Positions 16,986 to 25,667 are shown, counted from the first letter of the stretch. The stretch: 58,466 bases of DNA from an uncultured Oscillospiraceae bacterium (GCA_944385415.1 CALWXC010000017.1:1-58466); one strand, 5' to 3'. Translations and numbers: made by a program. The notes: generated by a model not told the origin, from the letters alone.

Positions 16986-18341
16986 CTACAAAACTTCTCT
17001 TTCTAGCAACACTATTGTCTCGATATGGGCACAACGTGGGAACATATCCACCGCTTTTGTCGTGTGCAAGACGTAGCCCTTTTCCCGCAGCAGTCCGATG
17101 TCCCGGGCCAGAGTAGCCGGATCACAGGACACATACACAATGCGTTCCGGCGCCATCTGCGCCATGGCGTCCACCACGGCAGGGGAGAGGCCCTTCCGGG
17201 GCGGGTCCACCATAATCACCTGAGGTGCGACGCCCTCCCGGGCGAACCGCTCGGCAGCCTGTCCGGCATCGCCGCAGAAAAACTCCACATTGTCAATGCC
17301 GTTGCGCTTGGCGTTTTCCCAGGCGTCCGCAATGGCCGCATCGATGATCTCCACGCCGTAGACCTTTCCGGCTTTCCGGGCCATGCACAGGGTGATGGTG
17401 CCGGTGCCGCAGTACAAATCCAGGGCCGTGGTATCGGCATCTAACTGGGCCAGTTCCAATGCCGTATCATAGAGCCGCTGGGCCTGCTGCCGGTTGACCT
17501 GAAAGAAGGACCGGGGCGACAGGCGGAATTTCAAGCCGCACAGCGTTTCCTCCAAATAGCCCTGGCCCCACAGCGTTTCAAACCGGTCACCTAAAACGCT
17601 GTTGCCGGGTCGGCGGTTGATATTCCAGACCAGCCCCACCAAATCCGGTACGGCTGCCTGCACCAGCTGCAACAGGGTATCCGCTACCTCCGGTACACCG
17701 CCGTTGGCCACGATACAGACCAGCGTACCGGTGGACGCCGTCCGGACATAGATGTGGCGGACCAATCCCCGCTGGGAGCCTTCGTCATAGGCAGAAATGT
17801 TTTCTAATTCCATCCATTCCATGACGGCGGTTTTGACCGCATCGGCCCGCGGGTCCTGAATCCGACACCGCTGCACCGGCAGGATTTCATGGCTGCGAGC
17901 CATATAGAATCCCGCCACCGGCTGGCCGAAGTCACTGGCCCCCACGGGGAACTGAGCCTTATTGCGGTAGCCCTCCATGGTACCCGGCAGAACGGTCACC
18001 TCGCCCGGGTCCACACCGCCAATACGGCTGATGGCGTCCCGAACCCGCTGGCCTTTCAGCCGCAGCTCCTCCTCATAATCCATATGCCAAAAATTGCAGC
18101 CGCCGCACCGTTTTCCGATGGGACAGGCCCGGTTGACCCGGTGAGGGGAGACCTCCAGCAGCTTGACAATATGGCCGTGGGCCGCCGTCTTGCCCACGTG
18201 ATCAATCTCCACCTCCGCCACTTCGCCGGCAATGGCATCAGTAACAAAGACCGCCATACCCTCCGGATGGCGGGCCACGCCCTGGCCCTCGCTGGTATAG
18301 CCGGTGATGGTGACGGTAATATGTTCTCTCTTCTTGACCAT
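16986..18341 (-). CDS. rlmD: RlmD/RumA-type 23S rRNA (uracil-5-)-methyltransferase
   Basis: 451-residue SAM-dependent RNA m5U methyltransferase. An N-terminal TRAM domain (about 1-60, VTITGYTSEGQGVAR) precedes an iron-sulfur cluster motif (CPIGKRCGGCNFWH, about 73-86). The SAM fold has SFFQVN, DLYCGTGTITL and VDPPRKG, and the catalytic cysteine is in YVSCDPATLARD. Clostridial genomes carry several paralogues, so the exact target base (1939 or another) is not certain. ATG 18341 has GGAGGG 5 nt upstream. The lipoprotein gene ends 13 nt before it, so the two form an operon. The 3' end abuts AT-rich DNA. Confidence 0.9.
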   Translation of the reverse strand: MVKKREHITVTITGYTSEGQGVARHPEGMAVFVTDAIAGEVAEVEIDHVGKTAAHGHIVKLLEVSPHRVNRACPIGKRCGGCNFWHMDYEEELRLKGQRVRDAISRIGGVDPGEVTVLPGTMEGYRNKAQFPVGASDFGQPVAGFYMARSHEILPVQRCRIQDPRADAVKTAVMEWMELENISAYDEGSQRGLVRHIYVRTASTGTLVCIVANGGVPEVADTLLQLVQAAVPDLVGLVWNINRRPGNSVLGDRFETLWGQGYLEETLCGLKFRLSPRSFFQVNRQQAQRLYDTALELAQLDADTTALDLYCGTGTITLCMARKAGKVYGVEIIDAAIADAWENAKRNGIDNVEFFCGDAGQAAERFAREGVAPQVIMVDPPRKGLSPAVVDAMAQMAPERIVYVSCDPATLARDIGLLREKGYVLHTTKAVDMFPRCAHIETIVLLEREVL

Positions 18342-18354
18342 AGATTCCCTCCGG

Positions 18355-19197
18355 TCACTGTACCGTGATGCCCTGGAGATCCGTCCAGGGCAGTTCAAAC
18401 TCTATTACACCCTCCTGGCCCAACGCGCCGTCCTGATAGAACACGCAAAAGGCGTCGGTTGTGACGTAAAATTGGTCCTTATTAAACGCACTGTAGGCCA
18501 AATCCGACCACTGAGCGGACATCGTTTCACTGTGGTATGGATTTTCGCTAATAGACCGGCGGACTAAATCCACCACGCGGTTGGTCCATGCCGCCTCGTC
18601 CACGCTGAAAAAGTCATTGGCCAGCAGCAATGCGCCGTCGGACAGTCGGAACGTTTCCGCCTGCTGGGTGATCGTGCGCTCTTGGGTGTGGGTGTTGGTG
18701 ACAATGGTTTGACGCACAATGGAAAGCCGTTCCGGCGTGTTTTCCTTTACACTAAAATTGGTCATCACTTCAAAACTCACATGGTCATTGATGGCCTGTT
18801 CATAGATCTCGCCCCAGCAGAGGTCCTCCACTTTGCCGGTCTGGTTGCTGTAATAGTCATTGAGGATCGTATCAACAGCGCTGTCGCCCGTGGATACCGA
18901 CGGCATGGTGATCAGATAGGTGACCCGGTCCTCGATGCTGTTTTCTGTCTCCACCACCGTCATTTCCGCGCCCAACGCTCCATCGGTGACGGGCGTATCT
19001 TCTTGGTTGTCCTCTTGTTCCTGGTCATCCTCCGGTGTGTCCGGCTCCTGGGGTAGGGGAGTATCCGGTTCTTCTTCCACCGGTTCCGTAACCGTTTCGT
19101 CCGGTATCTCCGGTTCCTCCGGGTTTTTTTCTGTATGGCAGCCGGTGATACCCACCAGCAGCAAAACGGCCAGCAGGGCCGCAAGCAGTTTTTTCAT
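18355..19197 (-). CDS. Lipoprotein with acidic linker and RsiV-like (DUF3298) domain
   Basis: 280-residue lipoprotein: signal peptide KKLLAALLAVLLLVGITGC with lipobox Cys at about 20, a long Glu/Asp/Pro linker (about 24-75), then a domain from about 85 (VTYLITMPSVSTGDSAVDTI) to the end. That domain has the strand order and YYSNQ/NFSVKENTPERLSI/GALLLANDFF pattern I associate with DUF3298/RsiV-type extracytoplasmic domains, some of which bind muropeptides or lysozyme. AAGGAGG lies 8 nt before ATG 19197. It is the first gene of an operon with the rRNA methyltransferase. Ligand unknown. Confidence 0.75.
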   Translation of the reverse strand: MKKLLAALLAVLLLVGITGCHTEKNPEEPEIPDETVTEPVEEEPDTPLPQEPDTPEDDQEQEDNQEDTPVTDGALGAEMTVVETENSIEDRVTYLITMPSVSTGDSAVDTILNDYYSNQTGKVEDLCWGEIYEQAINDHVSFEVMTNFSVKENTPERLSIVRQTIVTNTHTQERTITQQAETFRLSDGALLLANDFFSVDEAAWTNRVVDLVRRSISENPYHSETMSAQWSDLAYSAFNKDQFYVTTDAFCVFYQDGALGQEGVIEFELPWTDLQGITVQ

Positions 19198-19227
19198 TTG
19201 GATGTTCCTCCTTATTTGATGCCCTTT

Positions 19228-19256
19228 ATTTTACCACAGATCCTTTCTTGCGTAAA
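19228..19256 (-). promoter_or_regulatory. Promoter of lipoprotein-rlmD operon
   Basis: Minus strand: -35 TTTACG (19256-19251), 17-bp spacer, -10 TAAAAT (19233-19228) with TGG before it. It is back to back with the radical SAM promoter. Confidence 0.5.
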
Positions 19257-19262
19257 CCGTCC

Positions 19263-19291
19263 TTGCGGTTTTCCACCGGGAATCGTATACT
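19263..19291 (+). promoter_or_regulatory. Promoter of the radical SAM gene
   Basis: -35 TTGCGG (19263-19268), 17-bp spacer, -10 TATACT (19286-19291), about 23 bp before the start of translation. Confidence 0.55.
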
Positions 19292-19320
19292 GTTGATATC
19301 AAACTGACGAGGTGACGCAT

Positions 19321-20205
19321 TTGTTGACATATGAACACTGTACTCTCTGTCCTCGAGCCTGCGGTGTGGACCGCAGCAGGGGAGAGCTGGGGTTTTGCCG
19401 CATGCCGGGCACAGCCCTTGCTGCCCGTGCTGCCCTCCACTACTGGGAGGAACCCATTGTATCAGGCAGCTTCGGTTCCGGCACCGTCTTTTTTTCCGGC
19501 TGCACCCTCCGTTGTGGGTTTTGTCAAAACTATACCATTTCCCTGGAACAGTACGGCGCACCGGTGGACAGCAGCCGGCTACGCGATATTTTTTTATCTC
19601 TCATTGACGAGGGCGCACAAAACATCAATCTGGTGACACCCACGCATTTTCTTCCTGACATCCTCCCGGCGCTGACGCCTAAACTGCCGGTGCCGCTGCT
19701 ATACAACTGCGGCGGTTACGAGTCGGTGGAGACGCTGCGGCAATTGGAGGGTTTGATTGACATTTACCTGCCGGACTTCAAATATTCTGACCGTCAATTG
19801 GCGGCTCAGTTGTCCGGGGCAGGGGACTATCCCGAGGTGGCTGCCACCGCCATTCTGGAAATGGTCCGCCAGACCGGTCCCTGCGTGGTACAGGATGATC
19901 AACTGCTCCAGGGCACCATGGTACGCCATTTGGTATTGCCGGGCTGTGTGGATAATTCGCTGGGTGTTGTCGATTGGTTCGCAGACCACTTCCCTGATGG
20001 GTCTGTATTTTTCTCTCTGATGGCCCAATACACGCCCCTGGGCCCTGTTTCCAAAACACCACCCTTTGACCGGACGGTGACGGAGGAGGAATATGCTGCC
20101 GTGGAAAGTTGGATGGAGCTATGCGGCATTGACCATGGCTTTGTGCAGGATTTTGCCGCCGCCCGCCGGGACTATGTGCCTGATTTTGACCTGACTGGCA
20201 TTTGA
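19321..20205 (+). CDS. Radical SAM enzyme, pyruvate-formate-lyase-activase-like (COG1313)
   Basis: About 294 residues. An N-terminal Cys group (CTLCPRACG, then CR at about 30) is followed by the radical SAM cluster motif CTLRCGFCQNY (C-x3-C-x2-C), then a partial TIM barrel with LVTPTHF, LYNCGGYE and YLPDFKY. These are the hallmarks of the PflA-like COG1313 group, whose substrate is generally unknown. Start: the GTG at 19312 lies inside the ribosome site GAGGTG, so TTG 19321 (or TTG 19324) at 6-9 nt spacing is the likely start. Transcribed alone, between divergent lipoprotein and lexA; no pfl gene is nearby. Confidence 0.85.
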   Translation: MLTYEHCTLCPRACGVDRSRGELGFCRMPGTALAARAALHYWEEPIVSGSFGSGTVFFSGCTLRCGFCQNYTISLEQYGAPVDSSRLRDIFLSLIDEGAQNINLVTPTHFLPDILPALTPKLPVPLLYNCGGYESVETLRQLEGLIDIYLPDFKYSDRQLAAQLSGAGDYPEVAATAILEMVRQTGPCVVQDDQLLQGTMVRHLVLPGCVDNSLGVVDWFADHFPDGSVFFSLMAQYTPLGPVSKTPPFDRTVTEEEYAAVESWMELCGIDHGFVQDFAAARRDYVPDFDLTGI

Positions 20206-20207
20206 CA

Positions 20208-20243
20208 TTGCATTTGTTTGGTTTTTATGGTATGATGACCATA
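20208..20243 (+). promoter_or_regulatory. lexA promoter with a dyad over the -10
   Basis: -35 TTGCAT (20208-20213), 17-bp spacer, extended -10 TGG-TATGAT (-10 at 20231-20236). The dyad TATGGT (20226-20231) / ACCATA (20238-20243) covers the -10 and could be an operator. No standard GAAC-N4-GTTC LexA box is visible before lexA. Confidence 0.5.
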
Positions 20244-20268
20244 TAAACCGCAGAAAGGGGGCCCATTT

Positions 20269-20850
20269 ATGGCACGAACCAGTACAAAGCAGCAGGATAT
20301 TTTGGAGTTCCTCCGGGCGTTTACAGCGGAAAACGGGTATGCGCCGTCGGTACGGGAGATTTGCGCCGCTGTGGGCCTTCGGTCCACGGCCTCGGTCCAT
20401 TACCATTTGGCGGAATTGAAGCGACAAGGTCAGATTGACATTGACGAAAACAAAAACCGGGCCATTACGTTATCGGAAGCCCACCAGCCGGGACGTATTC
20501 CCATCATCGGTACGGTGGCCGCTGGTATGCCCATCTTGGCCCAGGAAAACATTGAAGGGTATCTGCCCTGGGATGGGGATGACACCTGTTTTGCCCTGCG
20601 GATTCAAGGCTACTCCATGATCAATGCCGGGATTCTTGACGGCGATCATGTGGTGGTACGGCCCCAATCCACTGCGGACACCGGCGACATTGTGGTGGCG
20701 CTGTTGGATGATGAAGCGACGGTAAAGCGGTTCCGCCGGGACACCCATGGCGGTATCTGGCTTTTGCCGGAGAACCCCGACTATCAGCCCTTGGACGGAC
20801 GGTATGCCAAGATCTTGGGAAAGGTAAAAGCCGTCTACCGGGAATACTGA
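20269..20850 (+). CDS. lexA: LexA, SOS repressor
   Basis: 193-residue repressor/protease. A winged helix-turn-helix (about 1-65, SVREICAAVGLRSTASVHYH) binds operators. The C-terminal S24 peptidase domain cleaves itself at Ala85-Gly86 (TVAAGMP) when RecA is activated, using Ser116 (GYSMINAGILDGD) and Lys153 (ATVKRF). It controls DNA-damage genes; a plausible target here is uvrA, which has a GAAC-type box. AAAGGGGG precedes the ATG. The stop codon is followed immediately by a parS site. All catalytic residues are present. Confidence 0.96.
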   Translation: MARTSTKQQDILEFLRAFTAENGYAPSVREICAAVGLRSTASVHYHLAELKRQGQIDIDENKNRAITLSEAHQPGRIPIIGTVAAGMPILAQENIEGYLPWDGDDTCFALRIQGYSMINAGILDGDHVVVRPQSTADTGDIVVALLDDEATVKRFRRDTHGGIWLLPENPDYQPLDGRYAKILGKVKAVYREY

Positions 20851-20866
20851 TGTTTCACGTGAAACA
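20851..20866 (+). promoter_or_regulatory. parS: parS site 1
   Basis: TGTTTCACGTGAAACA, a perfect 16-bp palindrome equal to the parS consensus bound by Spo0J/ParB, starting on the base after the lexA stop codon. Confidence 0.95.
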
Positions 20867-20897
20867 CATCTACTAAAGATAAGGAACGAACGCTATC

Positions 20898-21884
20898 GTG
20901 TTGATGCACAGACTTCACCGCAAGACAGCCTGCACGTTATCCGTTGTAACGGCCGCCGCTGCTGTGATTTTCACTGCAGCGGCGGCCACACTTTATTTTG
21001 ACGTTGCACCAGGTGATTGGTATTACACTGAAACAGGACGTCATGGGGCCTCAAATATCCTGGGCGATTTTTACTCCGCACAAGCAGATACTTACTCTTT
21101 GTCGCCATTTGAATATGCAAATAAACGCAATTTGCTGTTTTTCACCGGTTGGACTTGGGAAGTACAGCTGGACTTTCCGCTATCCACTGCGGATGCAGTG
21201 ACGGAGGAACTGGTGGTTTCTTTAAATCGGCGCATGTTGCAGGAGAATGCTCCAAAGGTCATCGCCGATCTTGGCGAGTCCATTGATGGCATTGAAAAAC
21301 ATCTGACCAACTACGGAAGTTCCATTTACGACTGTTATCAGATCACGACCATTCTGCCAAACAGCAAAAACAATGTACCTGCTGGTGTGGCATTGTCCGG
21401 CAAACAGGAATATTACGGCTACTCCCTACAGGTATCCGATATATTGACACAGGACAGTTGGCATCAAATGGCCGAAGCCACTGGTAAGGACCCTTGGCAA
21501 TGCACCTGGTGGGCCTGGGGTAGGGCAGCCCAATATATAAAGCTTGCCTATGGACAATCTCTTGTTGACCTGTGCGATGGCGTTACGCTGTTGGGCAATG
21601 GCGGCGACTATTACCATACCTTGTCTCCCTACTTCCAAGGCTCTGCCACCGTCCCCAAACCCAACTCCATTGTCTCATGGTCCGGCGGCCAATACGGCCA
21701 TGTGGGCTATGTGGAAGCGGTGGACGACGGCGGCATCTGGGTGTCCATGGCGGACGCCGGTCACGCCTGGCGAGGGGTCACGTACAAACCAAAATCCAAT
21801 AACCCCAATAATCTATACCCCCTGTACTGGTACGGCGCAAACGAGCGGTGCAACGGGTTTATCTACCTGGATTGTCCTAAATAA
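20898..21884 (+). CDS. Secreted or membrane-anchored CHAP-domain peptidoglycan hydrolase
   Basis: 328 residues. An N-terminal signal or anchor helix (about 12-31, SVVTAAAAVIFTAAAATLYF) precedes an unrecognised middle part (about 35-190). The C-terminal CHAP domain (about 195-300) has the nucleophile in QCTWWAWGR and the His in GQYGHVGYVEA, fitting an amidase or endopeptidase that cuts peptidoglycan outside the cell. Start is GTG 20898 (AAGGA 12 nt before) or ATG 20904. It lies alone between parS 1 and parS 2-3, just upstream of parAB, a place where it may be transcribed under ParB spreading. Confidence 0.8.
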   Translation: MLMHRLHRKTACTLSVVTAAAAVIFTAAAATLYFDVAPGDWYYTETGRHGASNILGDFYSAQADTYSLSPFEYANKRNLLFFTGWTWEVQLDFPLSTADAVTEELVVSLNRRMLQENAPKVIADLGESIDGIEKHLTNYGSSIYDCYQITTILPNSKNNVPAGVALSGKQEYYGYSLQVSDILTQDSWHQMAEATGKDPWQCTWWAWGRAAQYIKLAYGQSLVDLCDGVTLLGNGGDYYHTLSPYFQGSATVPKPNSIVSWSGGQYGHVGYVEAVDDGGIWVSMADAGHAWRGVTYKPKSNNPNNLYPLYWYGANERCNGFIYLDCPK

Positions 21885-21891
21885 CAATGAA

Positions 21892-21907
21892 TGTTTCACG
21901 TGAAACG
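21892..21907 (+). promoter_or_regulatory. parS: parS site 2
   Basis: TGTTTCACGTGAAACG, 15 of 16 bases of the parS palindrome, 7 nt after the stop of the CHAP gene. Confidence 0.9.
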
Positions 21908-21920
21908 CGCAAAAAGGCTG

Positions 21921-21936
21921 TGTTTCACGTGAAACA
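21921..21936 (+). promoter_or_regulatory. parS: parS site 3
   Basis: TGTTTCACGTGAAACA, a perfect parS palindrome, 13 bp after site 2 and about 130 bp before parA. Confidence 0.95.
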
Positions 21937-21961
21937 TTTTTTGTTCCGATCCGTCTATTGG

Positions 21962-21990
21962 TTGCATTTCCCGCCGTATAGTGGTATAAT
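21962..21990 (+). promoter_or_regulatory. Promoter of parA-parB
   Basis: -35 TTGCAT (21962-21967), 17-bp spacer, -10 TATAAT (21985-21990) with TGG before it. parS site 3 ends 25 bp upstream, so ParB bound there could autoregulate the operon. Confidence 0.7.
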
Positions 21991-22069
21991 GGTGAGAACC
22001 CGCAATCCCGATTTTTTCGGAATTTCGGGCAAATTCATGTACATTACCCGGCTTGAAAGGAGTTTGCCC

Positions 22070-22831
22070 ATGGGAATGATCCTCTCCGTCGTGAATCAAA
22101 AAGGCGGCGTGGGAAAAACTACCTCTGCGGTCAATCTGACCGCGGCCCTCCATCTGGCGGGCAAAAAGGTTTTGCTGTGTGATTTTGACCCCCAAGCCAA
22201 TTCCACCTCCGGTCTGGGCGTGGACAAGGACCAGCTGGAGGCCAGCATCTATGATGTCATCATCAACGGCGCGGACCCCAAAACAGCTGTTGTGGAAACA
22301 GAGTGGGGGAATGTGTTGCCGTCGTCGGCCTCTCTCTCTGGTGCGGGCATTGAACTGATTTCCATGCCTGATCGGGAGCACCAGCTGCGCAAAGCGCTGG
22401 ACGCCCTGCGGGACAACTATGATTACATCTTTGTGGACTGTCCGCCGTCCCTGGAGCTGCTGACCCTGAACGCCCTCTGTGCCGCCGATCACATTTTAAT
22501 TCCAGTCCAGTGTGAATATTATGCTTTGGAAGGACTGCGGGATTTGATGACAACGCTGCGGGCCGTCAATCGCTCCCTCAACAAGAAACTGGACATTTAC
22601 GGCGTCATTCTCACCATGTTTGACGGCCGTACCAATCTGTCCATGCAGGTGGCCGAGGAGGTCCGGCGCTACTTCCCAGGCAAGGTGTTTGCCACAGTGA
22701 TTCCCCGCAATGTGCGGTTGTCCGAAGCACCCAGCCATGGAATGCCCATCATGGCCTATGACCGGTTTAGCCGCGGCGCCGAAAGCTACAACGCACTGGC
22801 GCAGGAATTTTTGAAGAAGGAGAGACGTTGA
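22070..22831 (+). CDS. parA: ParA/Soj chromosome-partitioning ATPase
   Basis: 253-residue Walker-type partition ATPase. The deviant Walker A is NQKGGVGKTTSAVNL (about 9-23), with FDPQANSTSGLG (A') and DCPPSLELLTLNAL (Walker B). It works with ParB and parS to segregate or organise the replication origin, and in Firmicutes also influences DnaA. ATG 22070 is chosen because AAAGGAG lies 7 nt before it. The open frame continues upstream to 21887 but that stretch is made of the parS palindromes and promoter. Its TGA overlaps the parB ATG. Confidence 0.95.
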   Translation: MGMILSVVNQKGGVGKTTSAVNLTAALHLAGKKVLLCDFDPQANSTSGLGVDKDQLEASIYDVIINGADPKTAVVETEWGNVLPSSASLSGAGIELISMPDREHQLRKALDALRDNYDYIFVDCPPSLELLTLNALCAADHILIPVQCEYYALEGLRDLMTTLRAVNRSLNKKLDIYGVILTMFDGRTNLSMQVAEEVRRYFPGKVFATVIPRNVRLSEAPSHGMPIMAYDRFSRGAESYNALAQEFLKKERR

Positions 22832-23721
22832 TGGCCGAGAAGAAAGGCGGCAAGGGCCTTGGCAAAGGTCTGGGCGCCCTGTTTGGCGATATGACGCCGC
22901 CCACCGACGAGCCCCAGCAGCCCGATCTGCAATTGCCCTTGCAGAAAATTGAGCCCAATCCCAACCAGCCCCGAAAAAACTTTGACGAGGCGGAGCTGCA
23001 GGCGTTGGCCGACTCCATCGCCATCCACGGCGTTATTCAGCCCCTGACCGTCCGTAAAGGAACCAACGGCTTTTATCAGATCATCGCCGGTGAACGCCGG
23101 TGGCGGGCTGCCCGTCTGGCGGGTCTGGACACGGTACCGGCTGTGATTATGGAAGCCGACGACGAAAAGGCGACGGAATTGGCGTTGATTGAAAACCTCC
23201 AGCGCCAGGACTTGAACCCGGTGGAAGAGGCACTGGGCTATCAGAAGCTCATTGAGGAGTACGGCATGACCCAGGATTGGGCCGCCCAGCGGGTGGGCAA
23301 GTCTCGCCCCACAGTAGCCAATGCCCTGCGTCTGCTTGCTTTGCCCGAGGATCTGCTGCAAATGGTGGCCGATGGCCGTTTGTCGCCGGGCCATGCCCGT
23401 GCGGTATTGACGCTGAAAGACGAAAAGCAGCAGCGGGCCGCCGCGCAGAAAATCGCGTCATTGCAGCTGTCAGTGCGGCAGGCGGAACTGATGTGCCGTT
23501 CCATGGCCAAGGAAACCCCGGTGGAAGAACCGTCCAAACCCCTGACCGTGGACTATATCGCCGAATGTGCCAAGCAGCTGTCCAAGCAGCTGGGCCGCGG
23601 TGTCAAGATTACCAATGGAAAACGGAAAGGCCATCTGGACATTGAGTTCTACGGCCCCGATGACCTGCAGCAGCTGTTGGATGCTCTGGAGCAGCTGCAA
23701 CGCAAGGAGGCAACAACATGA
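22831..23721 (+). CDS. parB: ParB/Spo0J centromere-binding protein
   Basis: 296 residues. An N-terminal Soj-interaction tail (KKGGKGLGKGLGALFGD) precedes the ParB/sulfiredoxin CTP-binding domain (about 30-125; NQPRKNF, GERRWRAA, IENLQRQDLNP), a helix-turn-helix (about 135-175, TQDWAAQRVGKSRPTVAN) that reads parS, and a C-terminal dimerisation region. It loads at the three nearby parS sites and spreads. Start: ATG 22831 overlaps the parA TGA; the TTG at 22828 is not needed. The last codons overlap the next gene (ATGA). Confidence 0.96.
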   Translation: MAEKKGGKGLGKGLGALFGDMTPPTDEPQQPDLQLPLQKIEPNPNQPRKNFDEAELQALADSIAIHGVIQPLTVRKGTNGFYQIIAGERRWRAARLAGLDTVPAVIMEADDEKATELALIENLQRQDLNPVEEALGYQKLIEEYGMTQDWAAQRVGKSRPTVANALRLLALPEDLLQMVADGRLSPGHARAVLTLKDEKQQRAAAQKIASLQLSVRQAELMCRSMAKETPVEEPSKPLTVDYIAECAKQLSKQLGRGVKITNGKRKGHLDIEFYGPDDLQQLLDALEQLQRKEATT

Positions 23722-24302
23722 CCGAGCAACCGAAGTCCCAGGAGCAGAACGAAACCACGGTGGAGCAGCCGGCGGCGACGGAACCGGTCCGGGCGCCCAT
23801 TTCGGACGAAAAGCGCACCGCTTTGCTGCGGTATATGGCCATTTTGTTTGGCGTAGCCTTTTTGCTGGTGCTGCTGACGTTTTTGATTCAGCTGCGGGAC
23901 TCCAAGCAAACCATCTCCGAGCTGAACAAGTCCAATGCCAGCGCCCTGCAAAACGCGGGAAAGCTGCAAGATGAAAACCAAGCCTTATCCGCCGCCAATG
24001 CCACACTAGAGGGCCAGGTGGAAGATCTGGAATCCCAGGTGGAGGATTTGGAGAAAAGCAAGGACCGGCTGGAAAAAACCCAGTCCCAGCTGGAGCAGGA
24101 GTTGGAGGAAGCCAATCAGAAGGTGACCGACACCCAGACCGCCTATGTGCTGTTGGCCCAGGCCAAGGCAGCCGCATCGGAGGAGGACACCGAAACCCTG
24201 TCCACGGTTCTGGGTCAGCTGGATCCCCTGATGGACCTGCTGACAGCCGATGACCAGGCCACCGTGGCCCAGCTGCAAACCCAGCTGACAGAAGTCCAAT
24301 AA
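23718..24302 (+). CDS. Single-pass membrane protein with long coiled coil
   Basis: 194 residues. A hydrophilic N-terminus (about 1-36) precedes one membrane helix (about 40-62, YMAILFGVAFLLVLLTFLIQ), a strong coiled coil (about 68-150, heptads such as LESQVEDLEKSKDRLEKTQ) and a C-terminal helical tail. I recognise no enzyme domain. Its ATG overlaps the parB stop, so it is co-translated with the partition proteins, and serS follows. In other Clostridia this slot often holds a small membrane protein (DUF4446); similarity to that is not evident by eye. A link between the membrane and origin segregation is an inference from position only. Confidence 0.7.
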   Translation: MTEQPKSQEQNETTVEQPAATEPVRAPISDEKRTALLRYMAILFGVAFLLVLLTFLIQLRDSKQTISELNKSNASALQNAGKLQDENQALSAANATLEGQVEDLESQVEDLEKSKDRLEKTQSQLEQELEEANQKVTDTQTAYVLLAQAKAAASEEDTETLSTVLGQLDPLMDLLTADDQATVAQLQTQLTEVQ

Positions 24303-24360
24303 GGGGCAAAACACTATCAAAAACGGCGGCCATGCCGCCCCAACATAGGAGTGAATTCTT

Positions 24361-25650
24361 GTGATCGATATCAAGCGCATTAAGGACAATCCCGAAGCCG
24401 TCAAGGCCAGATACCGGGCCAAGGAAGTGGATTGCGACGAAGCCGTAGACCGCATTCTGGAACTGGATGCCGCCCGCCGTGCTGCCATTGCCGAGACCGA
24501 AGCCATGAAGGCCGAACAGAACAAGGTCTCCAAGCAGATTCCCCAGCTGAAAAAGGCCGGTGAAGACGTGGCCCCCATTTTTGCCCGTATGGGTGAGCTG
24601 AAAACCGCCATTGCCGCTAACGACGAAAAGTTGGGTATCATTGAAGCCGAGTACCGGACCTTGATGCTGAGCCTGCCCAACCTGCCTGACGCGGATTTGA
24701 CCCCCGGCGGCAAGGAAAATAATGAACCCTTGCGCTACTACGGCGAGCCCCACAAGTTCGATTTCGAGCCCAAGCACCATGTGGACCTGTGCACCGACCT
24801 GGGCCTTATCGACTACGAGCGGGGCGTCAAGCTGGCCGGCAGCGGCTTCTGGCTGTACAAGGGCATGGGCGCCCGTCTGGAGTGGGCGCTGCTCAACTAC
24901 TTTATGGACTGCCATCTGGCCGACGGCTATGAGATGGTTATGCTGCCCCATATGCTGGAGTACAAGTGCGGCGAAACCGCCGGTCAGTTCCCCAAGTTTG
25001 CCGATGAGGTCTACAAGATTGAGAACCCCACCGACGACCGGATGCACTTTATGCTGCCCACCGCCGAGACCGCTCTGGCCTCTCTGTACCGCGACGAGAT
25101 TCTGCCCGAGTCCATGCTGCCCCGGAAGTTCTTTGCCTACACGCCTTGCTTCCGTCGGGAAGCCGGTTCCCATCGTGCCGATGAGCGCGGCATGGTTCGT
25201 GGTCATCAGTTCAACAAGATCGAGATGTTCCAGTACACCCTGCCGGAGAAGTCCGACGAGGCTTTTGAGGAACTGGTCACCAAGGCCGAAAACCTGGTCA
25301 AGGGTCTGGGCTTCCACTTCCGCACCGTGAAGCTGGCCGCCGGCGACTGCTCAGCATCCATGGCCCGCACCTACGACATCGAGATTCAAATTCCCTCCAT
25401 GAACGGCTACAAGGAGGTTTCCTCCGTATCCAATGCCCGGGATTATCAGGCCCGCCGCGGCAATATTCGGTTCCGCCGCGAAGCCACCGGCAAGCCGGAA
25501 TTTGTCCACACCCTCAACGGTTCCGGTCTGGCCACCAGCCGTATCTTCCCCGCCATGGTGGAGCAGAACCAGCGGGCCGACGGCTCCATTGTCGTTCCTG
25601 AGGTCCTGCGCAAATATCTGGGCGGCATTGAAGTCATCGAAAAGAAATAA
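24361..25650 (+). CDS. serS: Seryl-tRNA synthetase
   Basis: 429-residue class II synthetase that charges tRNA-Ser (and tRNA-Sec where present). An N-terminal coiled-coil arm (about 1-110) holds the tRNA long variable arm; motif 2 is FRREAGSHRADERGMVRGHQ with FNKIEMF; motif 3 is LNGSGLATSRIFPAMVEQNQ. Start is GTG 24361, preceded by AGGAG. The 58-nt gap before it is too short for a T-box leader. Last gene of the parA-parB-coiled-coil-serS group; ends at a bidirectional terminator. Confidence 0.97.
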   Translation: MIDIKRIKDNPEAVKARYRAKEVDCDEAVDRILELDAARRAAIAETEAMKAEQNKVSKQIPQLKKAGEDVAPIFARMGELKTAIAANDEKLGIIEAEYRTLMLSLPNLPDADLTPGGKENNEPLRYYGEPHKFDFEPKHHVDLCTDLGLIDYERGVKLAGSGFWLYKGMGARLEWALLNYFMDCHLADGYEMVMLPHMLEYKCGETAGQFPKFADEVYKIENPTDDRMHFMLPTAETALASLYRDEILPESMLPRKFFAYTPCFRREAGSHRADERGMVRGHQFNKIEMFQYTLPEKSDEAFEELVTKAENLVKGLGFHFRTVKLAAGDCSASMARTYDIEIQIPSMNGYKEVSSVSNARDYQARRGNIRFRREATGKPEFVHTLNGSGLATSRIFPAMVEQNQRADGSIVVPEVLRKYLGGIEVIEKK

Positions 25651-25667
25651 TCAAAAGAAAATACAAA

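Noticed and set aside
21887..22069. Upstream extension of parA
   Set aside because: The extra codons translate the two parS palindromes and the promoter; ATG 22070 has the only good ribosome site.
24303..24360. T-box leader before serS
   Set aside because: Only 58 nt separate serS from the preceding gene; no specifier loop or T-box sequence can fit.
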